DNA of 64,000 nt, taken from the NCBI GenBank assembly GCA_016178705.1, contig JACOST010000014.1, forward strand, positions 1 through 64,000. Direction: 5' to 3'. This DNA comes from Deltaproteobacteria bacterium (GTDB taxonomy: Bacteria > Desulfobacterota > Binatia > HRBIN30 > JACQVA1). A program made the position numbers and the translations under genes. Under the pieces are notes generated by a model. The model made no database searches and was not told the DNA's origin. It saw nothing but the letters and a program-made list of their open reading frames with translations. Positions 45,114 through 54,846 of this stretch are shown here, in pieces. Within the stretch, counting starts at the first letter, position 1. Every line of letters begins with the position of its first letter.

Positions 45114-45141
45114 TTGACTCCCCGGCACTACATGGTAAGGT
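45114..45141 (+). promoter_or_regulatory. Candidate sigma-70-like promoter of nuoB
   Basis: TTGACT (45114-45119) and TAAGGT (45136-45141) are separated by 16 bases and lie about 31 bases before the nuoB ATG. The -35 is good, the -10 weak. It is an inference from spacing alone. Confidence 0.35.
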
Positions 45142-45172
45142 CCGAACCGACCCACGAGATTCCGGAGTCACG

Positions 45173-45697
45173 ATGGCAAAACGAATCCAGCCGGTTGGCC
45201 AAGGCGAAGAAGCGTTGTTGCACGATAGCGTCGTGCTCACCTCGGTCGACAAGGCCGTCGGATGGGCGCGCAAGTGGTCGCTGTTCCCCTACCCGTTCGC
45301 CACCGCGTGCTGCGCGATGGAATACATGTCGCTGTCGATGTCGCCGTACGACATCGATCGCTTCGGCGCGCTGCTGCCACGTTTCACGCCGCGCCAGGCG
45401 GATTTGTTGATGGTCATTGGCACCGTCACCGTCCGGCAAGCGCCGATCCTCAAACGCGTGTACGAGCAGATGGCGGAACCGAAGTGGGTAATGTCATTCG
45501 GCGCCTGCGCGTCGACCGGCGGCTTTTACGACAACTACTCGACTCTACCGGGTATCGATCGCGTGATCCCCGTCGATGTCTACGTGCCCGGCTGTCCGCC
45601 ACGACCCGAGGCGGTGCTCGACGCGCTCATGGCGTTGCAACGCAAGATCCAACGCTCGAAGCAAAAGCTCATCGGCGATGTTGTCGAAGCCCACTGA
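45173..45697 (+). CDS. nuoB: NADH-quinone oxidoreductase subunit B
   Basis: A 174-residue NuoB (20-kDa subunit) that carries the N2 [4Fe-4S] cluster. The ligands are the adjacent Cys pair in ATACCAMEYMS, the Cys in GACASTGG and the last in VPGCPPRPEAV. It forms the quinone-reducing end of complex I in the membrane arm junction. In most genomes nuoB lies between nuoA and nuoCD, but here nuoF follows by 27 bases, so the set is split. Confidence 0.95.
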   Translation: MAKRIQPVGQGEEALLHDSVVLTSVDKAVGWARKWSLFPYPFATACCAMEYMSLSMSPYDIDRFGALLPRFTPRQADLLMVIGTVTVRQAPILKRVYEQMAEPKWVMSFGACASTGGFYDNYSTLPGIDRVIPVDVYVPGCPPRPEAVLDALMALQRKIQRSKQKLIGDVVEAH

Positions 45698-45724
45698 CGC
45701 CGTTCGCTCCCATTCGCATCGATC

Positions 45725-47036
<1,312 letters not shown>

Positions 47037-47050
<14 letters not shown>

Positions 47051-48614
47051 GATCGACGGCAAGCAAGTCACCGTTGCCGACGGCATGAACCTCATCCAAG
47101 CCGCCGAGCAAGCCGGCATCGAAATTCCGCACTACTGCTACCACCCCGGCCTCACCATCGCGGGCAATTGCCGCATGTGTTTGGTCGAGATCGAGAAGAT
47201 GCCGAAGCTGCAGATCGCGTGCAACACGCGGGCGACCGAAGGCATGGTGGTACGCACGCAGAACGAACGCGTGAAGAGCGTGCGCGCATCGGTGCTCGAA
47301 TTTCTGCTGCTCAATCACCCGATCGATTGCCCCATCTGCGATCAGGCCGGCGAGTGCAAGCTGCAAGACTACTACATGGACTACGATCTGCAGCACAGTC
47401 GCGTGCCGGTCGAAGAGAAGGTTCACAAAGGCAAGGCGATCGACATCGGGCCGCTAGTGATGCTCGACCAGGAGCGCTGCATTCTCTGCACGCGCTGCGT
47501 GCGCTTTGTCGACGAGGTCACCAAGACCAGCGAGCTCGGCGTTTTCGAGCGCGGTGATCACTGTCAAATCGATCTGTTTCCCGGCAGCCGGCTCGACAAT
47601 CCGTACTCCGGCAACGTCGTCGATATCTGTCCGGTCGGCGCGCTGACGAACAAGGACTTCCGTTTCCAAGCACGAGTTTGGTACCTCGACCACACGCCGT
47701 CGCTGTGCATCACCTGCGCAACCGGCTGTAACATCGACGTGCACCATCGCCGCGGGCAGGTGTACCGCTTCCGTCCGCGTGAAAACGACGCGGTGAACAA
47801 GTATTGGATCTGCGACGAAGGTCGCGCCAGCTACAAGTCGCTGCACAGCGAGCGCCGCTTGCTGCGTCCGATGCTACGCGAGCACGAGCAATGGACCACC
47901 GCGCCGGCGGAAGACGCGCAAGCCCGCGTCATCCGCCACTTGCAGGAGATTCGTGACGGCGCCGGCGCCGATCGCATCGGCGCGTTGATCTCGGCGCACG
48001 CCTCGAATGAAGAAGCGTATCTATTCACACGGCTGTTCCGCGACGCGTTCCCCGGCAGCAAGCTCGCCGGCCTGTCGTGGTCGCCGGCCGACGCGTTTCA
48101 CGACGACTTCCTCATCGACGCCGACAAAAATCCCAACACCAACGGCTTGCGCGCGCTCGGGTTGTCACTCGACGCCAGCGAGATCGTGCGCGCCGCCGAA
48201 GCCGGCGAGTTGAAGGCCCTGGTGTTGTGGCGCACCGACCTCGCGCGCTCGCAGGGTGAAACGTGGCTAGAGCGCGTTGCCGAAAAGGTCGACTTCATCG
48301 CGGTGATGGACACCGACGGCCACGCCACCGCCGAAGCCGCCGACGTGCTGCTACCGATCGCAACCTTCGTCGAGACCACCGGCACGTTCACCAACCGCGC
48401 CCGGCGCATCCAACTCGCCCGTCAAGCGTTCATCCCGCCCGCCGAAGTGCAAGAAGGGTGGGAGCTGCTGTCGCACCTGCTCCGCCGCGCCGCTGGCGCC
48501 GACTTGTACGCGTCGGCTCAGTCGGTCTTTGCCGACATCGCCGCAAAGGTCCCAGCGTTCTCCGCTCTCGACTACGCAACCATCGGCTTGCACGGCGCCG
48601 AACTCAGCGCGTAG
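47037..48614 (+). CDS. nuoG: NADH-quinone oxidoreductase subunit G
   Basis: A 525-residue NuoG. The N-terminal part has the 2Fe-2S ferredoxin domain (HYCYHPGLTIAGNCRMCLVE), the His/Cys [4Fe-4S] region (CPICDQAGECKLQDYYMDY), and a second pair in CILCTRCVRFVDEV and NVVDICPVGALTNKDF. The C-terminal molybdopterin-type domain (YLDHTPSLCITCATGCNI onward) is short compared with E. coli NuoG, as in many bacteria. It carries electrons from NuoF to the rest of complex I. The ATG at 47037 is close to a GAGAGA site. Confidence 0.93.
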
Positions 48615-48639
48615 CGAGCGCGCCGCAACCTCACCCTGG

Positions 48640-48697
48640 CCCTCTCCTTGGTAAGGAGAGGGAACCGATCCGATCCTCGTCCCCCTTACCAAGGGGG
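48640..48697. repeat. Paired hairpins after nuoG
   Basis: A perfect 10-bp stem (48640-48649 with 48653-48662; CCCTCTCCTT/AAGGAGAGGG) is followed by a 7-bp stem (48681-48687 with 48691-48697). It lies 26 bases after the nuoG stop and may end the transcript, but no T-run follows; the sequence is of the CCTGGCCCTCTCC dispersed-repeat type. Confidence 0.6.
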
Positions 48698-48755
48698 ACC
48701 ACAGGGGGTCGGGCGGCTAGTCAAGTCTGAGAACGGAATCGGGAGCAGCACGACG

Positions 48756-48860
48756 TCATTTCGAGAGCAGCTCATTGAAGACATCGTCCGCTTCGTTGTC
48801 CCACGCGTTCATCAACGACTTCTCGGAAAGCTGTAACCAGGCTTCGCGCTCCGCGTCACA
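48756..48860 (-). pseudogene. 3' remnant of a small antitoxin-like gene
   Basis: On the minus strand, in a frame without a start codon, about 33 codons read EREAWLQLSEKSLMNAWDN and on to ELLSK before a stop. This looks like the C-terminus of a small antitoxin/AbrB-partner protein family ending in AWDN-E-x-D-D-V. It begins right at the end of the truncated secreted gene, suggesting a recombination junction. Family assignment is from memory of similar tails and not certain. Confidence 0.5.
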
Positions 48861-49980
48861 TCACCCCGGTGTTGTTGTCGGTGATCGTACCGTCGCCGTT
48901 ATCGGTGTACGACGGAGTCCTCCCGGCCCGAACGTCGCCGTCAGAGCCAGTGCCGTACGAGGTGACCTGCCCCGTCGCCGGGAAGGCCGCCGCATGGCAG
49001 TTGGAGACGTCAAAGCCACACCCGGTCGTGCAGCTCAACGTGCCGCTGACAAACCCCAAGCTCTCGCAGCTCGCCCCGCCGAGGTCCGCACCGTCGCACG
49101 ATTCAAAACCCTCGCGGACGCTGTTGCCGCAGGTACCACATTCCGCCACGCAGCTGGAGGTGTCGAGTACACAGCTCCCGCTGCAGGCCAGTGTGCCGCC
49201 GCTGAAGCCCAGGCTGACGCAGGTCGCGCCGCCCAGATCGCCGCCGTCGCACTGGTCGCTGCCGTTCTTCAGACCGTCACCACAACTGCCGCCACATTGC
49301 AGGGTGGGCCTGTTGTCGTCAGCGCCCCCTTCCATCGCCGCATCGAGCGCCGTCAATCCCGCAACCGCGTCGGTGATCTTGTTCGGATCGGTGGCCGGCG
49401 GCACCAGCGCCTGCATCGCCGGCTTCACCAGGGCGAGCCATTCGAGTGCCCGCGGATATTGCGTCGCAATCGCGGCGTGCGCGGCGCAGGTGTGAGCGTT
49501 CCGCACACAGTCGATCCATTCGGCCACGCTGTCGATCGATCCATCGCCGCCGAAGTTGGCACACCAACTGTTGATGTTCTCCGCGTTGAGCGGCTGCGGC
49601 ACCCCGGCCCCGGGGCCGAGCACATCGGCGAGCGTGTGAGTCACGTAGAGCATGCCCGGCTCGCACTTCCTGTCGATCGTCGCGGTCAGCTTTTCTCCCA
49701 GGCTGCGGCCGAGCGCGCGTGTGTCGGAGATATTGCGAAACTGGAGCACGCAGGTTGAGGCCACTGCGGAGGTAAGCGGCGCATTGTCCTTGACCACCTT
49801 GGCCGCCACGGCTTGCAAACAGGTGCCGACGGCGTTGACGTAGTTCGCCACGTAGGTCTTGGCCGCGGTGCGCACCGTGCTCTGGCAGGTGTTGAGGCTG
49901 GTGGCCGGCAGGGGCTGCGCCGTGGCCGTGCCGGCCCACAGCAATACCGCGATGATGGTGGACGATGTCCATGTTCTCAT
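48856..49980 (-). CDS. Secreted protein with Cys-rich repeats and truncated DUF1566-like end
   Basis: A 374-residue protein with a signal peptide (IIAVLLWAGTATAQ). The middle has two Myxococcus-type Cys-rich repeats (DUF4215-like; CGDGLKNGSDQCDGGDLGG and CGNSVREGFESCDGADLGG). The end matches the start of a DUF1566/Lcl domain (TSYTDNGDGTITDNNTG-type motif), but translation stops at TGVM where the family continues with Trp and about 100 more residues. It is therefore truncated at the domain boundary. Function unknown. Confidence 0.75.
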   Translation of the reverse strand: MRTWTSSTIIAVLLWAGTATAQPLPATSLNTCQSTVRTAAKTYVANYVNAVGTCLQAVAAKVVKDNAPLTSAVASTCVLQFRNISDTRALGRSLGEKLTATIDRKCEPGMLYVTHTLADVLGPGAGVPQPLNAENINSWCANFGGDGSIDSVAEWIDCVRNAHTCAAHAAIATQYPRALEWLALVKPAMQALVPPATDPNKITDAVAGLTALDAAMEGGADDNRPTLQCGGSCGDGLKNGSDQCDGGDLGGATCVSLGFSGGTLACSGSCVLDTSSCVAECGTCGNSVREGFESCDGADLGGASCESLGFVSGTLSCTTGCGFDVSNCHAAAFPATGQVTSYGTGSDGDVRAGRTPSYTDNGDGTITDNNTGVM

Positions 49981-50272
49981 GGTCGTTCCCCTCTCCTCTT
50001 CTTGGACTGCGCTACTTCACTGCTGGTTTTTGATTGCCGCGCTGATCCCGGCGGTCCTGCGGACCGCCGGACAGGCACGGAGGCCTGTCCCCACCGGATC
50101 GGACTAGGATTGCTGTCTGTCATTCCCGCAGTAGTGCGTGGTGAGTGCGTGCGAGAAGCGCCACCTCTGCGAAGGATTCGAGCGAAGCCGTCGCCCCCCG
50201 AAGCATCACAAACATGGAATTACCGTAACCCCGTGACGCGATCGCTGTCAATCGAGAGAAACTCCTGATGCC

Positions 50273-50307
50273 GTGACTCGCGACTCGTGACTCGTGACTC
50301 GTGACTC
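50273..50307. repeat. GTGACTC heptamer tandem repeat (five units)
   Basis: Five consecutive 7-base units, GTGACTC with one GCGACTC variant, in the intergenic region. It could vary in copy number between strains; it is not a CRISPR because there are no spacers. Confidence 0.8.
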
Positions 50308-50311
50308 GGAG

Positions 50312-50437
50312 CCTCCACCCTGGCCCTCCTCCGCGGCGGGTGATGCCGCAGCGGAGGGAACCTTTCGCGCATCGCCCCGCCTTCCGGTCCCCTCCTCCGT
50401 GAGCAATTTCGCGAACGGAGGAGGGTTAGGGTGGAGG
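50312..50437. repeat. Inverted-repeat element with 22-bp arms
   Basis: Left arm 50312-50333 and right arm 50416-50437 are complementary at 20 of 22 positions and flank about 80 bases with internal CGCGGCGGG-type palindromes. This is a CCTCCACCCTGGCCCTC-type dispersed repeat, related to those in and after the nuo genes. Confidence 0.7.
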
Positions 50438-50474
50438 CCGTTCTGCGCCGATCGGCTCGATGTCATCCGTGATG

Positions 50475-52556
50475 CTACTCACCGTTCGTACAGACGCTGA
50501 GCGTGTTGCTCGTTGCAGCGGTTGCGCCCTGATCAATCCGCACGACGAGATCGACGGGAGCGACGCAAGTGAACGGCCAGCGCACCACCAGCATCGTCGG
50601 GGTCACTGCTTCCACTGGCGCCGGCACGCCGTTGATCTGCACGCAGTTGCCACGCAGCGGCACGCAGCGATTGCGCCCGATGACGTCGGCGCATTGGTTG
50701 TCCTTCTCGCTGAAGTGCCCGTCGATGACGTTGAAGCCGGAGCCGAAGATGCGCAGCAGTTCGCCCTGAACACCTTTGGTGGAGGCGGTCGAAGTGAGGA
50801 CCGGTTGCAACGCACGCTGCGCTTGCGCGGGCATGAACGTAGTCTGCGCGCCATGATCGCTGAGATCGTCCGCCGCGATGAGAACGTTGTCACACTCGGC
50901 TTCCCGCCCGCAGTGTTCCCACTGGTTGTTGATGGCACTCACCGCTAGGACGCTGGCGTTACGCAGATTGGCCCCACCCGCCGGCAGGTTGTTTTGCGTA
51001 AACGCGTTATTGCCAAGGCTGCCGAGCGGACCGCCGCCGAAGTCGGCCGTCGAGGTATTGGCCACCACCGCACCATCGACGGCGTTACAAACCGCGCTTG
51101 TGCCCGTGACCACCGCGCTCGCCGGCGGCCCCACGTCGTTGAACACGCGCAGGCCCGAGCTGAGGTTGGTGGCGAGATAGTCGTCATGGAGGTCGGCGAT
51201 CGAGAAGGCGCGCACGGAGATGCCGTTGGCGCCGTTGCCGCGCGAGATGTTGCCCCACGTCACCAGCTCCGAGAAGCCTGTCGACATCGTGTCATCGTCG
51301 TCGGCGTTCACCGACAACCCGTTTTGCGCCGTGCTGCCACGGTTCCGCTCGACGAGGTTGTGCCACGCTTGCACGTGGCCGCCGAGCGTGGCCTGGATGC
51401 CGCCATTCGCGTTGTCGTGCACCCAAGAGCGCTCGATTCGCGCATGCGCGCCCGTGGTAACTTTGATCCCTTTGTCGGCGGCGCCGAGCACTTCGCAATC
51501 GCGAATGACAGTTGCCGCGTCGCCGAAGTCCTTACCCGCCTGTTGGTCGACGCCAATGCCGTCGGCCGAGGCCGCCTGCTCGATGATGGTGCGCTCCACG
51601 ACGTTACCATCGGCGTCCGGACCGGCGATGTTGAGCACGTCGCGTTCATTGCCGCCGGCATTGCGCAGCCGCATGCCGATGATGTGATTGCGCGCGCCGC
51701 TGATGGCGAGCACGCCGATCGGCAGGCCGCCGGCATCGACGATGCGATTGCCCACGTCGCCGGCCGCGTCAGTGCCGTCCACCGTGACGTCACTCGCAGT
51801 CAACGTCGGCAGCGCGAAATCGAGCGCGATCGTCGTCGGAACGCCGGCGGGAAACACGGCGGGATCAAACCGGATGAGCGCCGGCGGTGCCGCTAGCGCG
51901 ACGTCCTGCAGCGTTTTGCGCAGCGAGCCGTTGCCGGCATTCGCGGTGGTGGTGACTGAGAACACGCTTGCGAATCCGGTGAAGCGCAGGCGATTGGGTG
52001 TCGAGCCGCCGGTCAGCAGCGAAGCCTGATGCTGAAGCTGTCCGCTGCCGGGCGCGATGACACTGATGGAGTGCCGCCAGCGGCCGGGAGCGAGCCCGCT
52101 GAATTGGGCGCAGGACACGACACCCACCCCCTTGCAGTCGAGCGTCTGACTGTAAAACGTGTCGAGCGTCCCCGCCGCGCACTCTTCGCTCAGCCGCTCG
52201 CCGGTGATCACGACCGAGATCGGTGAGCTTCCAGTTCGATTGTCGATCTCGATCATCAACTCAGCACCGGATGGGCACACCGCCTTCGTCGGCGTGGCCG
52301 TGACGGTTGGCGACGATGATTTCGTTGGCGTAGCCGACGGCATGAGGATGATCGCTTCGGTAAGATCGGCCGCGCTGACGACACCGTCGCCGTTGAGATC
52401 GCACAAGCCAACGGTTGAGTCGAAGATTGCGGCGGTCACCTGCGTGACGTCGCAGCTAGCAGTCGCGGCGGAACTCGGCGTGCGACCCAGGCAGCATACG
52501 AGTACCCATGCCGCGCATACCTGCGACCCGCGAAGGGTGTTGGAGCGGAGCTGCAT
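50475..52556 (-). CDS. Secreted right-handed beta-helix protein with dockerin/EF-hand-like motif
   Basis: A 693-residue protein with an N-terminal signal-like segment (VCAAWVLVCCLGRTPSSAA). Next is an EF-hand/dockerin-type calcium motif (CDLNGDGVVSAADLTEAI) and a Thr/Pro/Ser-rich linker (SATPTKSSSPTVTATPTK). The long central region (about 230-560) has repeats like VDGTDAAGDVGNRIVDAG, DGIGVDQQAG and NANGGIQATLGG, typical of a parallel beta-helix. It is likely a surface or secreted carbohydrate-binding or lyase-like protein; activity is not visible. Confidence 0.8.
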   Translation of the reverse strand: MQLRSNTLRGSQVCAAWVLVCCLGRTPSSAATASCDVTQVTAAIFDSTVGLCDLNGDGVVSAADLTEAIILMPSATPTKSSSPTVTATPTKAVCPSGAELMIEIDNRTGSSPISVVITGERLSEECAAGTLDTFYSQTLDCKGVGVVSCAQFSGLAPGRWRHSISVIAPGSGQLQHQASLLTGGSTPNRLRFTGFASVFSVTTTANAGNGSLRKTLQDVALAAPPALIRFDPAVFPAGVPTTIALDFALPTLTASDVTVDGTDAAGDVGNRIVDAGGLPIGVLAISGARNHIIGMRLRNAGGNERDVLNIAGPDADGNVVERTIIEQAASADGIGVDQQAGKDFGDAATVIRDCEVLGAADKGIKVTTGAHARIERSWVHDNANGGIQATLGGHVQAWHNLVERNRGSTAQNGLSVNADDDDTMSTGFSELVTWGNISRGNGANGISVRAFSIADLHDDYLATNLSSGLRVFNDVGPPASAVVTGTSAVCNAVDGAVVANTSTADFGGGPLGSLGNNAFTQNNLPAGGANLRNASVLAVSAINNQWEHCGREAECDNVLIAADDLSDHGAQTTFMPAQAQRALQPVLTSTASTKGVQGELLRIFGSGFNVIDGHFSEKDNQCADVIGRNRCVPLRGNCVQINGVPAPVEAVTPTMLVVRWPFTCVAPVDLVVRIDQGATAATSNTLSVCTNGE

Positions 52557-52659
52557 CTTTCAACTTGCTTATCCGGAGCGGGCGCGGTTCGGCAAGTACA
52601 ATAGTTGGGGCAAGTGCGATGGGTTGTCATCGCAACCGATCCCGGTGTAGTGGAGCGCC

Positions 52660-53100
52660 ATGCGTCGGGGTGCATGGCTGGTACTTGTGCTGGTCGGGGC
52701 GGGTCTGGTGGCGGCGGGCTGGGCGGTTCGCCCTCGTGCCTGGCGCGCCAATGAAGGCGTGAACTCCGATCAGGTGGTGCGCGAGTTCGCCAAGATTATG
52801 TCCCGCGAGGTTGGCGCATACCACCGGGCACTGCGGCCGATTGCCGAGGACGCCGAAAAAGACTCCGGCGCCATAGCGGCCGCGTTGACCGCCATTGATG
52901 CGCGCGCCGCGGAGGCAATCACGAAGATCCAACAGCACAGCAAGAACGCTCGTGACCAGATCGACGACATGCACGAACTGTCGCTACGGACCCAAGACAA
53001 TCGGATCAACCGAATTCTCGCCCAAGCACGCCAGGCCGAGCGCTCCATCACCCAGATTGCAACCCAGGCGAGGACCGACTTGCAAGCGCACCATCACTGA
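52660..53100 (+). CDS. Membrane-anchored coiled-coil protein, unknown
   Basis: A 146-residue protein with one N-terminal hydrophobic segment (AWLVLVLVGAGLVAAGWAV), then about 100 residues of heptad-like helix (AEDAEKDSGAIAAALTAI, RINRILAQARQAERSITQIA). It is probably an inner-membrane protein with a periplasmic coil. No family is recognised. A TACAAT box (52596-52601) lies about 60 bases upstream. Confidence 0.55.
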   Translation: MRRGAWLVLVLVGAGLVAAGWAVRPRAWRANEGVNSDQVVREFAKIMSREVGAYHRALRPIAEDAEKDSGAIAAALTAIDARAAEAITKIQQHSKNARDQIDDMHELSLRTQDNRINRILAQARQAERSITQIATQARTDLQAHHH

Positions 53101-53133
53101 TCGGACCGGCGCGACGAGCGATCGCTGCCCGCC

Positions 53134-53808
53134 TTACTTCATCGGCGACCAGCTCGCAGTGCGCAGCAGCTTGCTCTCCCAGCGGTCGCGATACTTGAGG
53201 CCTTCCTGCATCCAGTCGCCCGGACGGGATAGACGTTCACCGTCGGTGAGCAGATGCGAAAACGCCTCCCAGTTGTGGATCTTCTGCAGCAGCACGACTT
53301 CGTGAAAACGGCCGCTGCCCCAGCACGTCGTCCAGCACGCTTCGACCGTGATCATCTGCGAGTGCTTCACCTGCGGATAGTAAATCGTGCCCAGCGCGTG
53401 AACGTAGTCGTCGAGTCTGCCGCTATACGGCCAACCCGTATCGTGCAGGTAGAGGGTAACCGGTGCGTCAGGTGCGGAGGGCACAGGCAGCGGCGGCGAC
53501 CACGACGCCGGCTGCAACAGCTTGCTCGTCACCTCGCGGCGCGACCGCCAGACCTCGCGGTTCCATCTTGCAAACCCGTCGGACTTGGCACGGGCATCGA
53601 CCAATTCTCCCCACGCTTTCCAGTCGGCGATCTCCGTCAACGTGATCGCGTGATAGCTCGGTCCGGTGCCGTGAGTGTGATGCCAAAACCAGCGCAGGCA
53701 GCCGAGACCGCTGCGCTCGACCGCAGGCTGCCACTGCTCGCGCAGCGCGGCCTCGAACTCTCCCATTTTGCCGCCAATGATCTCGTGCGTCTCGTGCAAG
53801 TAGAGCAT
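53134..53808 (-). CDS. NIPSNAP/dimeric alpha-beta-barrel-like protein
   Basis: A 224-residue protein of two similar halves. The first begins MLYLHETHEIIGGKMGEFEA, the second LYLHDTGWPYSGRLDDYVHA, each followed by aromatic-rich strands and helices. This is the pattern of NIPSNAP-type ferredoxin-like domains. Function in bacteria is unknown. The ATG at 53808 follows GAGGGAGGGG. Confidence 0.7.
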   Translation of the reverse strand: MLYLHETHEIIGGKMGEFEAALREQWQPAVERSGLGCLRWFWHHTHGTGPSYHAITLTEIADWKAWGELVDARAKSDGFARWNREVWRSRREVTSKLLQPASWSPPLPVPSAPDAPVTLYLHDTGWPYSGRLDDYVHALGTIYYPQVKHSQMITVEACWTTCWGSGRFHEVVLLQKIHNWEAFSHLLTDGERLSRPGDWMQEGLKYRDRWESKLLRTASWSPMK

Positions 53809-53948
53809 GTCCCCTCCCTCGATGTGTAGCACCGCACTCTGCGGTAGCAGCGCGCAACTCTGCGGCAACGGCGTGATGGATGTCAACGGGATCAACAACC
53901 GGACGCCGCTTGCTCAAACAACGTCCGCGTGTCATCTGCTTCCGGCTC

Positions 53949-54401
53949 ATGAAGCAACCGATGCACAAACGGTGGTGGGGAATGATCGTCGTCGTGGCGT
54001 TGGTGAGTGCATGTCGCACCCCGGCTCCGCCGCCGGTCGACTCAGGATTTCGCAGCCTCCGGCGCGTCACCATCGGCGAGGCGATGCCGGCTGGCCAACT
54101 TCACCTCACTGCGTACGTACTCGACGTCGGGACGGCCACTGACGGCACGTGGCTCAATCTCGCCGATCCGGACGATCACCGCGAGCATCAGATCCTCGTA
54201 TACGGTCATCCGATCGACGCCACATTTGCAGCCAAGTTCAAAGGTCACGTACTCGATCTCGCGTTCACCGTCGTCGGTCCGACGAAGCTGCCCGACGGCC
54301 GCGCGGCACTGCGCGTGGCGATGAGCGGCATGGCCAGCGGTGGCGGAGCCGCGAGCCGCTGGGATCTCAAGCCGCCGCCATCGCCTGAGCCTTGGCGCTG
54401 A
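53949..54401 (+). CDS. Putative lipoprotein, unknown
   Basis: A 150-residue protein with an N-terminal hydrophobic segment ending in a lipobox-like VVVALVSAC, suggesting a lipoprotein. The mature part has Thr/Leu strands (QLHLTAYVLDVGTATDGT) and a proline-rich tail. No family recognised. It is divergent from the NIPSNAP-like gene with about 140 bases between. Confidence 0.55.
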   Translation: MKQPMHKRWWGMIVVVALVSACRTPAPPPVDSGFRSLRRVTIGEAMPAGQLHLTAYVLDVGTATDGTWLNLADPDDHREHQILVYGHPIDATFAAKFKGHVLDLAFTVVGPTKLPDGRAALRVAMSGMASGGGAASRWDLKPPPSPEPWR

Positions 54402-54460
54402 TACTGTAGAGGTCTACCGAACCTCTTCCGGCCCAACTCCCGCAACGAGGGATGATGTGT

Positions 54461-54796
54461 TCACCGAGGAAGCTCCACATTCAGCGTGGCGCTGATCTTG
54501 TCCATGTCACGCTCAAGGGCATGAATCGTGTCGGTCGCCTTTGGGTCATCTGCACAGTCGGCCTTCGCGTTAGTCAGTGAAACTTTCGCGTCGGTGTAGT
54601 ACTTCGCCAAACGCCTCGCCATCTCAGGTTGTTGATCCTTCTCTACAATGCCACCGGCCTCATGCGCCATCATCAGAACGGATCCAATTGCACTTTGTAG
54701 GTGCTCAAGTGAAACCCCGCAATTGTCTGCCGACGCCAATCTCAAGTGTCCTAAGCCAATCGTTAGGAGCGGCACACTCAACAAGATGCGTCTCAT
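54461..54796 (-). CDS. Small secreted protein, unknown
   Basis: A 111-residue protein with a signal-like N-terminus (RRILLSVPLLTIGLGHLRLASA). The mature part is helical and has two Cys (DNCGVSLEHL, KADCADDPK) that could pair. ATG 54796 has a GAGGGA site. No family recognised. Confidence 0.55.
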   Translation of the reverse strand: MRRILLSVPLLTIGLGHLRLASADNCGVSLEHLQSAIGSVLMMAHEAGGIVEKDQQPEMARRLAKYYTDAKVSLTNAKADCADDPKATDTIHALERDMDKISATLNVELPR

Positions 54797-54846
54797 AGGT
54801 CCCTCGTGTCGCCTGCCGACATCGGACATCCGAATTCTCCCAACGG

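Larger units (their letters stand above)
49981..50474. other. 494-base non-coding region with two repeat elements
   Basis: Between two secreted-protein genes on the minus strand. It contains a 7-base tandem repeat (50273-50307) and an inverted-repeat element (50312-50437). No credible coding sequence is seen; the promoter of the cysteine-rich protein should be near 49981-50100. Confidence 0.6.

Noticed and set aside
48614-48755. Rho-independent terminator after nuoG
   Set aside because: Strong stems but no T-run; listed as repeat hairpins instead.
50273-50307. CRISPR-like array
   Set aside because: Repeat unit is 7 bases, contiguous, with no spacers; no cas genes.
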